A stretch of DNA of 64,000 bases, from assembly GCA_910592205.1 (NCBI GenBank), contig CAJVPJ010000031.1, positions 1-64,000 on the forward strand. Reading direction: 5' to 3'. The first letter of the stretch is position 1; every line of letters starts with the position of its first letter. The notes below the pieces were generated by a model. It worked only from the letters and a program-made list of their open reading frames with translations. It searched no databases and had not been told where the DNA came from. The stretch comes from Paraglomus occultum (Eukaryota; Glomeromycota; Glomeromycetes; Paraglomerales; Paraglomeraceae). Below, piece after piece: positions 50,376-62,507 of the stretch. The translations under genes and the position numbers were made by a program.

Positions 50376-52021
50376 CTATTTTCTGCTCACTTGAAATACT
50401 TCGTATTCGTCCACTCTAAAGGGACTGGATTCTTCTCTGATCGAAACTTCATAACGATATCTTGCACAGGAACATCTCCCAAGATCATAATTGTCCAACA
50501 TCCTCAAATCGCTATTCCCAAAATCAGGTCCATTGCTTCCATTAACGTACAGAGCGCCACTCACATGCCCAGGATGAACCCTACTAATCTTTGCCGTTTT
50601 CACATTTCTACTGTCGGCAAACGAGAAAATAAAACTATGTGGCGTACTCTTCCAATAGCTTCCCGTACTAGGCGGGTACCAATTTGAGGGGTTGTATCCA
50701 CCCAACAGCTCGTTAGTGCCCGCAACACGCATCAAGACGATAGTGGAAAGTGCGCTCTGACACCGCGCGTGAAAGACAGAACTAGTGAATCCATCTCTGG
50801 TTCCGCGAACCAACAGACGAAATTTGTATGGTATCTGTCCATACGAGTACGCGTTGGAACGCCTATCAATCCATGATGTGATGATGGCCGCATGTTTAAG
50901 TTTGAGTAATTTGGAATCGATCGCATCACCGCGCGGAGATAGAGCAAGATCGAGATGCGTTGGTTTCAGGTGATACCAGAGAGCAGATTCGTAAACATCC
51001 CTTGGGATTATAGAAATAAAGGGACGCACTTTGGAGTAAAGGTCGTCAATCGACATGCGAAAAAACCTAACATGTGGAACACTTTTCCCTATCCATTTAG
51101 CCAACATCTTAATCTCTTCTTCACTCCATCTATGATCATTCTCCCCCTCTCGACCACACCTCCGCTTAGCCCACGCAAGCAAGCTTTCCCAAATTGCCAC
51201 CTCTTCGACCACGAAATCGTCCCTCTTTAACAAACCGACCACGACATCCTCATCAAAATTGAAGAATTTCTCGCTAGACAAGAGTCCTTCTGACTGGTCG
51301 CACAAATTTTCCAAGCAAAATTCTTGCAATTTAATCCACGATGCGTGCTTGAAGGACCTTGTAAAGACCGAGTCAAAATGTGCCTCTAGCCAATCTGATT
51401 CGTGAGAGACGAGATGATCCTCAATATGAGAAATAAACTCTGGAAGCATTAGTTCGTCAGCTGCTACAAGAAGTGAGAGCAGTGCCTCGGGTGTCGTCTG
51501 TGAAAGGACTATCGTTCCTGTGTAGAGGTATCTGAATTGGTTAGATACGAATAGTGTAGATTGAGGCAACGAAAAAAAGAGAGATTAATAAAAACAAAAA
51601 GGGACGGTAGTTGAATGAAGATGAATCGCTAAAAGAATATTTAGCAAGTAACTGAGCGTTCAAACCATTTTACTCTATTAATACAGTCTAGCACACTTGC
51701 AACACGTTCGTTATTTTCTTTTTATTACAGCGTGCCCTACCTTAAGATAACCTCAAATATGTTTGGCGCAACGTTCGGTTTTTCGAATACAATCATTCCA
51801 TCATCCATCTTTACCCACTCGGTTGACAATGCAGCATAAAAATAGGGTGACTGCGTTCTGAGTATCAATGAATGTGCTTTGAATTCCTTGACATTGGGAG
51901 CCTTCCCAACAGTTATCTTTACGTCATGGTTCCTGTCTCTTTCAAGCAATTGTTGGAAATTAAGCGAGAAGGTATGAAAGAGATGTAAAGAATGCGAAGG
52001 CAAAGATGGGGTCGATGGCAT
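50376..52021 (-). CDS. BTB-BACK-TLDc protein 3
   Basis: Exons 51741-52021 and 50376-51531 (GTAGGG...TTCAG, phase 2) encode 478 residues. The BTB domain reads DRNHDVKITVGKAPNVKEFK, FKAHSLILRTQSPYFYAALS and EKPNVAPNIFEVILR|YLYTGT. The splice falls exactly before YLYTGTI, as in genes 1 and 2. The BACK-like helices hold VAADELMLPEFISHIEDHLV and the typical WRSL-type pieces. The TLDc domain starts FRLLVRGTRDGFTSSVFHAR, contains GGYNPSNW and SFIFSFADSRNVKTAKISRV, and ends VDEYEVFQVSRK. No insertion is present, unlike gene 2. The gene is intact and compact and belongs to the expanded Glomeromycotina family. Its molecular partner is unknown; BTB suggests a Cullin-3 link by analogy. Confidence 0.93.
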
Positions 52022-53258
52022 TCTGCGCTATAAAGTAAATCGTATGTGGGAAATGTGAAAAAGGTGAATAAAAACTGATCGGACGAAGTGATGATCGAAT
52101 GTGACAGAGAAAAAGGTTTGTCGGTGCTCGTGTAAGGATAGTCTTTGGTTTTTTGAACAACAAGTAAATATAAACACGTTCTCGCACCCAATGGTAGCAT
52201 AAAACATTATCGTCGGTACATATCAAATATTAATATATAATGCGGACGTTTTAACCACGATCGTATGACAAGACAATCAATGCCATATAAACGATTCAAT
52301 ACTTACTGGAACAAGTCCAATTTTTTGAGTATTGATCCTGTTACTGACCATATCGAGGTATCGAGATCAAGGCATAGGACTACATGTCTTTATCAAATAT
52401 TTACGCTTATATTAACAAGCTTCCTTGGTGGTGCAAAGAAATGCGCTACAGCCTTAGATCATATTTCCACTTATTAAACGGGTAAAACGGACTACTTTAG
52501 AAATACCACACGTTTCCCAAACATCTTGAGCACGATTTTCAAAAAGCACGTGTAACACATGTGCCTAGAATTCTATGTCGATATATCAAGAATTGGGGTT
52601 TATCAAAAAGATCACATGACAGGTCAAAAACACGTCATAGTAATAGAAACATTTTTTACCATCATGGTAGAGTGCGATAGACTTTAGGCGAATAGAGTGA
52701 CACAAGCCCAGAAAACAGCGCGGGCCTGAACAGTAGTGTGATAATTCCAAAAAATACAAATTTCCAAGCATATGGGGTCTTTCGGAGAATGACCCTAACA
52801 GTCATAGGCTGGATGTTCCACGCTCCGAGTTAAAAAATTGCTCATCCGTTGTACCTACCAATAGTAAGAATCAAAAGGGCCACCTAACAGAACCGCTGAT
52901 CGTCAGGAGCAGCACAGCGAAGTTAATCAACAAGTTCGTATAGAGATCTATTCAGACCTACGCAAGTTCGATAGAGACAAATTACTAATGCTATGCTCAA
53001 AGCGTCAACAATTAAGCGTCACGTTCAGCGTCTCAAACCATTTTTCTCCCAGCGTGACTTATTTTACTAGAATTCGAGATGTTCCGTCATAGTTCTATAC
53101 TCCATCATCGTACGTACGTATCATATATAAAAGACTATAAAATTTTGAATTTTATTGAAAAAACTATTGTTTACATGACCTCAAAAAAAACCGATTTGGG
53201 GCACTCGATAACATTTCCCCCATACATACTACGACACATTTGCACCAAGCACATTGTC
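52022..53258. other. intergenic stretch
   Basis: It contains the presumed promoter of minus-strand BTB-TLDc gene 3. Short open frames (for example 52265-52477) show no domain. No gene seen. Confidence 0.5.
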
Positions 53259-53793
53259 TTATTCCTCGAGAATTTTTTCAATATTCTCTACCTTATACGC
53301 TGAAAAGATAATCGTAAAGTCAACAACACGGTAATTAATACCAAACTTATCTACGCAACATTGAACGATTACTCACCGGTTTCCTATGTATTAAATTTTG
53401 TGCAACGTAAGAACAGTCACGAGAAAGAAATAAAAGAACAAACATGAGCACGTATTATTCGACTTTAACCCTAATTGCCATTCCATTTGTATATATACCT
53501 TATGAGTCTTGAGATTTTCAATCACAATTCGAGGCTCTTCCTCACTTGCTTGGACCCGCTTCTGAGTACTTCCAGCATGCTATTTATGAGCGAAAAGGTA
53601 GTTACAATCGATACAGTCAATATAAAAGGATTAGCACAAACCATTCGTTCACAATTACCTCAGGCTCAGTAAGAATATCTTTAATGATACCCTCCGTCAC
53701 TTGTAGACTACCGCCAACAGGGTGATAAAGAACTTTCTGACCTGGAGCGAGGTCTTCCTTGGCAACCATTTCTTTCTCTTGTCCGGATGTCAT
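53259..53793 (-). CDS. HVA1-type TUDOR-domain small protein (hypervirulence-associated family)
   Basis: Four exons on the minus strand: 53659-53793, 53499-53561, 53377-53383 and 53259-53299. They encode 81 residues: MTSGQEKEMVAKEDLAPGQ, then KVLYHPVGGSLQVTEGIIKD, PRIVIENLKTHK and ETAYKVENIEKILEE. The pattern [KR]V-Y-PVGG...V-GxI..IL, then a VIEN.-TH-K.TAYK.-.I strand, is that of the HVA1/TUDOR family of small fungal and plant proteins. Exon 3 is only 7 nt (GAAACCG), flanked by a TAG acceptor and GTGAGT donor; it is needed to join the frame and restores the conserved ETAYK motif. The family has one SH3-like barrel and probably binds nucleic acid or protein partners. The exact role is unknown. 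The start is the first ATG of the frame. Confidence 0.8.
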
Positions 53794-56700
53794 TTTTTTG
53801 ATTGCAATTTATCAGTTGGTCTCGCGTGTGTGATACTTGACTGATGTTTTCAGCGCAAATGGCGAGCGAAGAGTTGGGGGATTTGCTTTTCAAATACTTT
53901 TTCCAGACGGGATCAAGACGTGCGATATGACAATTTTCGTCACCATACGTCATTATGAAATATCTGTTCGAAGAATCGTTTGCGCTGTTCTCACGAAAGC
54001 CGCAATAATGACATAAATCGGACGAACACGACTATTACTAATTATCTGATACTTATGTCAGTGTGAGGACAGTATCACGTGGAGGTGGGGAGGAATAGTT
54101 CTTCTGACATAACTACCGTCCATCAAACCCTTTTACCCGGAACAATGACAAAATGTCTGCGAAAATCCCAAGCGAACCAAGTTATTAAAACGTGGCTTAC
54201 TATCAGGGTTTATCCGAAAAAGACTGAATTCTTGAAATCTGATACCTTAAAAAGTTTAGAATCTTGAAAGAATGATGTCAAATAGCGGAAATTTTTATAC
54301 AAGGTACAAACAGTGATGTGGCTTTTTGGGTTGTGGGGATTGCCCGAATAATAATAGCAGAATAAACAATATCTGGTGATATGTTTGACAGATCGAGCAA
54401 TGCTTAAATAGTATGAAAACATTATTGTAATTTATTAAAATTAAAATTTTTTCAATAAGCTGAAAGAACCAATTTATGGGGCGGCTCGTGAAAGTTTCAA
54501 GTATAACAATTTTCGGCAAACCTGACAGTTTAGAACAATTATCAATTACGATGCACTTTAACTAAACTTGGAGAAGCACGAGAATATTTTCGAATAAAAT
54601 TATAGCGAGCTGATTTTTGGTTTACCTTATTTAGGGACATAATATTGATCGAGAAATTACGTCATGATTTCATATTAATATGGTTGGTAAGCGGATGATC
54701 TCATCATTGAGCATCGATATAATACAGATCGGAGCCCTCGTAAAAACACAATTATTTTTATTATAACGATTTATCCCAATATTATATAGCGCTAATGCGT
54801 TACGAGAGGAATTTTCAAAACTAGAACATGAATGCTTCAGTGTTAATATCTTAACGGAATATTTCAGAACCGCCAATATCACAGGAGTAATTATAATGCA
54901 TAAACATTTCAGATGGCGGAATCAGTTTTTCACATGCTTTTACCGACATGTCGATTTTCGAATAATAGCATTTTCCTTTTATAGGTAATTACCGAGTCCA
55001 TTCCTATCCATAAATTTGATAGACTCAAATTTTCAAGTCCGTCGATATAAAATTTATTATTATCGCAAACTATCGACATCGAACTTGTAAAAACAAAGAC
55101 GAATACAAAACGGTTCCAATTTTATTGCTCGGCCAAAGTATCGGAAGAAGAGTGTGCGAGAGCAGAACCTAAAATCAACAGGAAACTATATTGGACCTAC
55201 AGAACTGAGCTAAGGTACACGTGTCTGTGAACTGGTTATGAAAGAGCAGTTGTCTCCTGATATATGTGAATAAGTGAGAATCATTTTATTGACTGCTGTT
55301 TGGGTAAAGTCCAATGCATCTTTTCCCACTCAGGAGAGCGAAAACTCAGGCAATGGATAAGGACAGCACGATTAGACGTACAATCAATATTTTGCCGCGA
55401 TCAAAAAAGAAGGTATCTGAGGGCAGGATGTCTCAATGTCGTAAACTTAATTATACCAAACTCAAATGAGTCCTTATGATATGCGAGATGAAGCTACGAA
55501 TGACTTGCTTAAAGAATATTCTTTTAACTTTGCTGCAAATCGTAAAAAATTCAATATGAGGTTCCGTTCTAAAATAGTTAATTGAAATACTTTTCATATA
55601 CTGGGGCAAATCTCGTGGAGTGGCTACGCCCCCGCCACACAGCCGCACAGAAATAATAAGTTGTTATTTTTCGTTCTGTTTTTTTTTTTTTTTTATTTCG
55701 TTTTTTTTTGTGTTTGTTTGTGTTTTTTTTTTTATTTCGTTTTTTATTTCGTTTTTTAGTTTTTTTGTGTGTTAATGTGCATTTTTCATAAAATCAAGTC
55801 AGCAGAGCCTCTTCGAAGTCAACTTGGTTATGATTGTCGGCTTGTCTTGGTGAATTTTATCTTCGTATACCTAAACCACTTGAAATACGGTCCGAAAACC
55901 AAAGTCCTTTATTTTTGGATACAAGAAAATGTCTTTATTATTTTTATTATATTATCTATGCATATTTAAGTAACAAAATAGAAAACTTTAACAAATTTAT
56001 GTATTCAATAATTTAATAGGAAGGATCAGGAGTGATTGCTTCAGAAAAGCTGTTGAGTGGGGGGAGGGAAATGACATTGGTCGAATTTATCGAATAAGTT
56101 ATACATGTGACAAACTTCGAAGTAAACACGATAGTATTCATAATTAACGAAAACGTTACAGGTAAATTAGAATATATATATTACTTCCAGTAGTAGATTA
56201 CATCGTGTTTTGTTACGTATTCACAAGAGGATCCGGTGAATGACCATCATTATAAGCTCGCTAAATGGTCAACGACGTATCGGTTCCCTGCATATGTACA
56301 TCATCTGAGTGGATCTTGTGGTTATATTCATAGACAGCTAGGTGGATTTGCTGTCCTTAATGTAAAACAACGCTTGATAGAGATATTAACGGTGCTCGCA
56401 ATATTCTTCTTCGATATCTTACAAAAGGGAATCAGCTTAGGCACTGCTTAAGCTAACGCGAGAGTCTATTCCCTTACACGGCTTGTTATCACTCGAATTT
56501 AGATTTTACTTAACGTGAAGTTTTTATCAGTACAGTGAACCCTCCCTAAATGCACAGTCTCCCTAATGCACGCTATTGAATAGTCCCAGCCTCGGTAATT
56601 AGTGCTAAATGCACACACTTTCTATATTCTGCACGTACAATGGATTTTGCGGTCCCGGCTATATAATATGAAAAATAATCAATGCCGAGTTAAAGACTTC

Positions 56701-57455
56701 CTACCTAGATCATAAGAATTGCGAATAGAGACCGTGCTATGATCATCTCACTCTACACAAGCAAATTATCATGTTACATTCGAGGTGTGTCATCGTAATA
56801 GAATACTATTCTGTCTCTTCTAGCATCAGGTCATTATTTATTTAGACATCAATAGTCAACAGGTTTAATATTATATTCCGCGACAATTTATAATCATAAC
56901 AGTTCACTGTTCGAGTATTTGAACTGTTTGCCATTGGTTGTAATAAAAATCACACACCGATTGTTTAAGATGCCATCGTGGTCGTAATCATAAAAATCGT
57001 TATGACTAATTGTTAGAGGATTGTACTGACATTTCACTGTAAATATGTGTTAAAATATAAGACACTGCAAATATGCCTGAGAGATATATTAGAGAGAAAA
57101 AAACTAATCCGATGCAACAGACAAGCATAGATCAATACTTTAACCAATAACGAATGAATATAAGAATTACGTGAATTTCTGTACTCTCCCTAAATGCACG
57201 TTTTTGCAAAAGTTAAATCTAATGTGTTATTACTATTGGCCGCGGCAAGAAAAGAATGCAATGTCACGTGTTTATACAATAATTGTAAATGTGATTGGTT
57301 CATATTCGCTTTCAAAAATTGCAAAAACGCGTTCTGCTTTGCAGTGATCATGGCTGACAGAAAGTATTATGTCTTTCATATTTGTACGGTTTCTAACGTA
57401 GTTTGTTAGCCACACTCGAGTAAACCATATATTAACTGTATTTTATTCATAACAG
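53794..57455. other. 3.7 kb gene-poor stretch
   Basis: Mostly AT-rich sequence with no supported gene. It includes the T-rich tract at 55676-55765, a sequence CCCTCCCTAAATGCAC near 56548 that recurs as TCTCCCTAAATGCACG near 57186, and a possible first Paf1 exon at ATG 57350. Confidence 0.45.
55676..55765. repeat. T-rich low-complexity tract with TTTATTTCG repeats
   Basis: Long T runs (up to about 16) interrupted by TTATTTCG units and TGTTTG units. No function inferred. Confidence 0.85.
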
Positions 57456-58956
57456 AGCATATGGTGTCAAACCAGCACCCGATTTTGCATGCCGAGTACG
57501 ATATCAGCATATACCTCCGCCATTGCCATCACATCCAGTGCGATTTCAACTACCACGCACAATAGACGGTTGTGATCAATATGCTCGGGGTGCGGGCCTA
57601 GTACAGAAGCATCCACTTCCTCTGCTAATTGACAGTCATCTTGGAATGGCTGTTGACATAAGCTCGTTACCTGATGCACTAGTGGGTGAAGACAATGGTA
57701 AACGAATGTTTTACTTATGCTTGTCGGGCCTTCGATAACCCAAGATTTTAATAATCGAGCATTATTAATTTTTCTGCTAGAAGTAAATCCGTCGACATAT
57801 CAACAGATCGATCCAGACGACGAACCACTTTTTGCTCCACCCAGAGATGCAATTGATAAACCAAGTCCAACAGGATTGAAAAAAAAGGAACCCAAATTTT
57901 GGCTGCGTCGAACGCAGTACATCAGTTCAGAGATAATAAATCAACATAAACCAGCCGAGCGGTATAGTATTTGTTTTGTTTGTATTCCTTATTACAAATT
58001 GGTCATTTTCTCGACTGGTAGGATACTAACGAATACTATATTTTTAGCACTGCAAAGGCAACAGAAATCACGGAAAGGACGAGAGAGGAACAGATACGGG
58101 CTATCGAAAAGTCATTTGATTCCGTCAATGATGCTGAAAAGCTGAAGAAATTGAAACACCCTACAAAGGCGGATGTCCATGTCGAAGAAATAATCCCCCT
58201 ATTTCCCGATCTGAAAGAAATGGATATGGCTCTAACACACTGTAGTTTTAACACTGATCCGTTTGAAGGTGCCGAGGAGCGTTTGCGTATGGTAAGTAGT
58301 GTGCTTGGTAATGATTCGATGTTGATGTCATAGATTATAACAGTATTTTTATAATATTGTAGATTATACAAGGGAAGGAAGAACGCTTAGAGAATGCGCT
58401 AATGGTGCCAGTGGTAGTAAACGAAGAAAAATTCCTAATGCACTATCTTCCTTCGGCAGAGACAGCGGAACTTATTAATCGAAAACGCAAAGCCGAGTCT
58501 GATGCTGACTATTTTGATAAGGTATTATCAAAAATTTTTCAAAAGATCGGAAACGTTACGTTTGATTAAATACTCACATTGTTGGTATTTGTAGTTGCAC
58601 ACATACATGTGGATCCGTGACTATATATACGATAGCCACCGAGACGATAAGAAAACCGGTCACCTTTCATTTGTCTTTCGTGACGATGACCTCGAGGACA
58701 AATTCCGCATGGAATCAGACTCGGACAAAATGGCATATTTCAAAGTGATACAGGGAAGGTTGTTGTTAAAGCCGAGGCGACCAACGGTATGGTTTTTCCA
58801 ATATTTTAGTTGTTGAACGTTGCCAGAAACTATTTATTTACGTGGTGTAACCGTCCTTAGCAAGGGAACAAATATCCAGAGCAGTATGGCAAAGCTTCAC
58901 GTTTGCAAGCAAAATTTAAGAAGAGCGATGTTAATGTGCAAGAAAATGACTTGTAA
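57456..58956 (+). CDS. PAF1: Paf1, subunit of the RNA polymerase II PAF1 complex
   Basis: Six exons resolved: 57456-57697, 57781-57961, 58048-58291, 58363-58521, 58595-58786 and 58861-58956, with 370 residues and agreeing phases. Paf1 motifs: FACRVRYQHIPPPLPSHPVR at the N-terminus, YISSEIINQHKPAER (cf. YISTE in other species), EKSFDSVNDAEKLKKLKHPT, EEIIPLFPDLKEMDMA, and DYIYDSHRDDKKTGHLSFVF near the end. Paf1 scaffolds the complex that couples Pol II elongation to histone modification. A first exon must precede 57456 because its first base completes a split codon; ATG at 57350 (MADRKYY) is a candidate, but no donor fits cleanly. Yeast Paf1 is longer at the C-terminus; here the gene ends VQENDL without a long acidic tail. 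The reading frame is solid, so the gene is probably functional. Confidence 0.9.
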
Positions 58957-60590
58957 CTATTCCGTAGTATAATAAGTAATCGAATTTGAATCGACATGTG
59001 CGTTATTTAATTCCAACAATAGCCGTCTAAGGAATTGTGAGAAATAATCTATTTTTGCGAAAAGCCGAGCGTGCTACGATTTTCAAATTGAGATCGTAAA
59101 TTATGATCAAAGTTTGGGCCATTCGTTATTGATTGCAACTATTAATAATTGAGAAGTCAGTCTTTATGTTTGGAGCTATGCAATATACTTGTGCAGCAAA
59201 CAATGCAGTTTTGTCATTTGAAGGGTAAAATTCTTTATTGGAAACTTTAAAGCGCGTGCTTTCTGGTTCTGGGAGTGTTGATATTGATCAGCGAAAACAT
59301 TGGCCCATAGAATTAAATCAGGGTATATACGAACACTCTATGATAGAAGGAAACGGATTGCTTCGCCTAATTCTTCCGTTATCCTATAGTCATTAATTCT
59401 AACTTTGTAACTAGTCAACGAGTAGATAAACTGCCGGTTCCAGGATATAGATTCATATTTGAAATCTGAAAGATTTATAGCGTTTTAAACTTTCTACCTG
59501 CCATCACCTCAAATACAATCATATGATAAGGTTAAATATTGTGATGCAAAAGATACTTTTTTATCGAGTATAAAAACAATGTTCGCGAGATAGCGATCGT
59601 ATCAATCAACGTAAATAGTGACGCGCGCCACTCCGTTAGTTGGTTGTATAAGTAGATGAAGTTTGCATTATCTAAACATTCCCTTCGAATACTAGTGCTT
59701 ATTATTTACATAACAAACAACGCAATGATATCGCTTATTCAGTAGAAATTTTGACAAAACCAAACCATTACTAATTAATGTCTCGGAGATTATTGGTAAT
59801 CTCTCGACAAAACCTATGACAGAGCCACTATATTAATACGTATCAGTTAAGACGACATTAGATTAAAATCTGTTTAGTATGAAACGCTAAAACTTTTTTG
59901 GCGGTGAGTTAGGAAAGATATTAAAAAAAGGCCTAATACTAATACTAACAATTTACTTTAAATCCGGTGTCGTCAGATAAAACTTGATCCAACGCTTATA
60001 AATAAAATTCTATAGTTAAATGGGTGTTTATTTCCGAAACTATACGATATTCGAATTAAAAATCGAAACGACCATAAACATATTACCATGACAAATCAAG
60101 AGCGGAACTATAAACGTTAACTTGGAATCAACCATTAACGAAGAAGTTATTTAATCATCGAATTATTGATGACTTGTTAGTATAACGGAGATTCATGTGA
60201 TTTATCAATTTTAGCAGATGCTCGTAAACAACAAGGTTCGCCTTTATTTGAGCTAACAGTAAAAGGCCTGTATATTCAGTCTAGTGTCAGTCGACTATCA
60301 TGAGATTTTTAATTGCGTGGCGAAAACGAAAGACATAATGTATCTAATTTTTTAAATATTGCATATAATGCATTTTGGTTGAGGCAATTAATTTTTCGGT
60401 CTGGATGCGCTAAATTTCGTACCACTCGAACCATCGAAGGAAGGAAACTTTACTTGGATTCAATACTGAGTACTTGCCTTTTATCATTTATTACAATGGA
60501 TCAATAATAATAATAAGCGAACAAAATGTTACACATGATAATCATTATTTTGCCAGCGTGATTTTTACATTCACCTTACCAACTCTCCCA
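58957..60590. other. intergenic stretch
   Basis: AT-rich; no gene seen. It contains the presumed promoter of the uL6m gene. An in-frame extension (60474) of that gene's frame lacks support. Confidence 0.55.
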
Positions 60591-61313
60591 ATGAATATCA
60601 TTCGAGGTGCTTTGCCTGTTTCATATATTTCTTCTTTCGCTCGCTTATCTAAACACAATGCAACTTCCTTCCGCTTATTTTCCACATCTTCCTGCCTACT
60701 CTCTCACATTGGCCGTACGCCAATATTATATCCACCAGAAGTCACAATAACTCATGACCCCAAGCCAATATTAAATCCCAAACTAAAATCAGAAAAAGAC
60801 AATACGCTATTAACAATATCTGGCCCGAATGGCACACACTCGCTTCCGATAAAACCATTCATAATCCTGAATTTCTCTCATCCAATCTTATCATCCAACC
60901 CAATATCAACGCAGGAAGCTAAATTAACGGTCAATGTAATGGATCCGTGTGAAAAAGAGCAACGTAGTATGTGGGGTACTACACGAGCATTGATCGCTAA
61001 TTATGTTACTGGAGTTACCGAGGGACACGGAGTATCATTACGGTTAGAAGGCGTTGGGTATAGGGCGGCAATCGAGGAGGGCAAACTCGCATTGAGAGTT
61101 GGTAGAACACACCCAGACATCTTGGACATACCTGAAGGCGTTAGATGTGAGGTGCCAAAGCCAACAAAGATTTTGTTGAGTGGATCAGATAAGAGGGCTG
61201 TCATGCAGTTTGCTGCCGTGATTAGGAGTTTTAGAAAACCCGAACCGTATAATCAAAAAGGTATATTTGTTGGTGATGAGACTATCAAGAAGAAAATTCC
61301 CAAGAAGAAATAG
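60591..61313 (+). CDS. MRPL6: mitochondrial ribosomal protein uL6m
   Basis: Intronless, 240 residues from ATG 60591. The N-terminus is rich in Ser/Arg/Phe without acidic residues (ARLSKHNATSFRLFSTSS), consistent with a mitochondrial presequence. The first L6 domain lies in the middle, and the conserved second domain has RALIANYVTGVTEGHGVSLR, LEGVGYRA, GRTHPDILDIPEGVRCEVPK, and the C-terminal AAVIRSFRKPEPYNQKGI (the family's KPPEPYKGKGI motif). The basic end (DETIKKKIPKKK) is also typical. It is a component of the mitochondrial 54S large subunit near the GTPase-associated centre. A longer start at 60474 in the same frame would put acidic and hydrophobic residues ahead of the presequence, so 60591 was chosen. 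Confidence 0.95.
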   Translation: MNIIRGALPVSYISSFARLSKHNATSFRLFSTSSCLLSHIGRTPILYPPEVTITHDPKPILNPKLKSEKDNTLLTISGPNGTHSLPIKPFIILNFSHPILSSNPISTQEAKLTVNVMDPCEKEQRSMWGTTRALIANYVTGVTEGHGVSLRLEGVGYRAAIEEGKLALRVGRTHPDILDIPEGVRCEVPKPTKILLSGSDKRAVMQFAAVIRSFRKPEPYNQKGIFVGDETIKKKIPKKK

Positions 61314-61573
61314 ATATTGAGGAATTGTAGCCCCGAATGAGGGATGCGTGTAAACTAATGATACGGAAGCAATAATTAATAGAGTAAGGATCATAGTCAT
61401 CAAGAAAAATGCAATGTTGGTTGCGGAGCTTCCGATCAATAATTCGAACCATGTACAAAAAAAAAAAAAACTTAAAATTTCATTAAAAACTTGTGGGGTG
61501 CGAACAGATGATATTCAGCGCACTTAAACGTTAAATTAAGTAGTCACCAATATTCTATCACACGCCATAAAAT

Positions 61574-62407
61574 CTATTTTCTATTTTTATCGGCAAGACA
61601 CGCTTGCTTATGCCCCTTCCAATTCTTCTTCTGACACTCTTTAGAACAATAGTAAACTTTTCCGCATCCCGCACATCGTAGTAATTTTGACTTCTTGTCC
61701 TGATCCAACGCTTCGTTCTCCTCTTTACGTTCAGTACTCTGGCAATTATTACATTTCTTGACACTTTCAACACTAGCATCAAGAGCAGGACGTCGTTGTG
61801 ATGCAGCCGGGTTTTCTGATTCAGACTGACGTTTGGGCGTCTTTGCTTCAAAGTGGTTAACGGCCAACCTTTTGGTTTCGCCCATCTCGGGCGCGCGTCC
61901 ATACAATTCTACGAACCGTTTTTCAGCATCTTTCGCCTTTTTATAGTAAGAAGTTGCCTGCTGGTTACGCAGGTTCTGCAAAACCTGGTTTCGATTATTG
62001 GGGGCTCCGGTAGCAGAAGCATTCTGAGAATTGAGAACAGACAACGCATATAATGCCTGCGAATATGAGGAAGAATCTTTATGAGCTTTGTCGACACACA
62101 TTTTAAAATAACGTATTGCTTCCAATCGATCATCCCGTTGCATGTAGATGGTTCCAAGCAGACTGTATGCGTCGACAAACTCGGGATCTAGGGCAATAAG
62201 ACGTTCGAGATCTTTAATGCAAGATTTATAATCACGCAACGCCAAATAGCATGATGCACGCAAGTAGACAAAGCGAGGCCGGAGTTCAGGTTCGAGTTTG
62301 TAGGCTAGATTAAGAGTTTGGATACAGTACTCGTATTGTTTGCCATTAAATAAAAGCCAAATGACTAAGACGAGAGATCTTTTGGTGTTAGGGTTGAATA
62401 CGAGCAT
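61574..62407 (-). CDS. TPR-containing protein with MYND zinc finger
   Basis: A single exon of 277 residues. The N-terminal half has TPR-like helix pairs (CIQTLNLAYKLEPELRPRFV, CYLALRDYKSCIKDLERLIA, YSLLGTIYMQRDDRLEAIRY). A charged linker (KTPKRQSESENPAASQRR) leads to a C-terminal zinc finger of MYND type: CNNCQST...LLRCAGCGKVYYCSKECQ...NWKGHKQAC, with the expected CxxC...CxxC...CxxxC...HxxxC spacing. MYND fingers bind proline-rich partners; the TPR block likewise mediates protein binding, so this is a scaffold or chaperone-linked adaptor of unknown target. It lies about 100 bp downstream of the His/Asp-repeat gene on the same strand. The first residues (MLVFNPNTKRSLVLVIWLLF) are unusually hydrophobic, so a 5' exon further upstream could exist. 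Confidence 0.85.
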   Translation of the reverse strand: MLVFNPNTKRSLVLVIWLLFNGKQYEYCIQTLNLAYKLEPELRPRFVYLRASCYLALRDYKSCIKDLERLIALDPEFVDAYSLLGTIYMQRDDRLEAIRYFKMCVDKAHKDSSSYSQALYALSVLNSQNASATGAPNNRNQVLQNLRNQQATSYYKKAKDAEKRFVELYGRAPEMGETKRLAVNHFEAKTPKRQSESENPAASQRRPALDASVESVKKCNNCQSTERKEENEALDQDKKSKLLRCAGCGKVYYCSKECQKKNWKGHKQACLADKNRK

Positions 62408-62507
62408 ATTAGATCATGACATGGCAGCTTCCTCCTCTCTCCTCCCCCATCACCTAAGATGGTGATCACTTTTTTTTCTATTCATCTCCTTATTCTCCAG
62501 TCATGAC

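Noticed and set aside
60474-60590. longer N-terminus of the uL6m gene
   Set aside because: It places non-presequence residues before a good mitochondrial targeting sequence starting at 60591.
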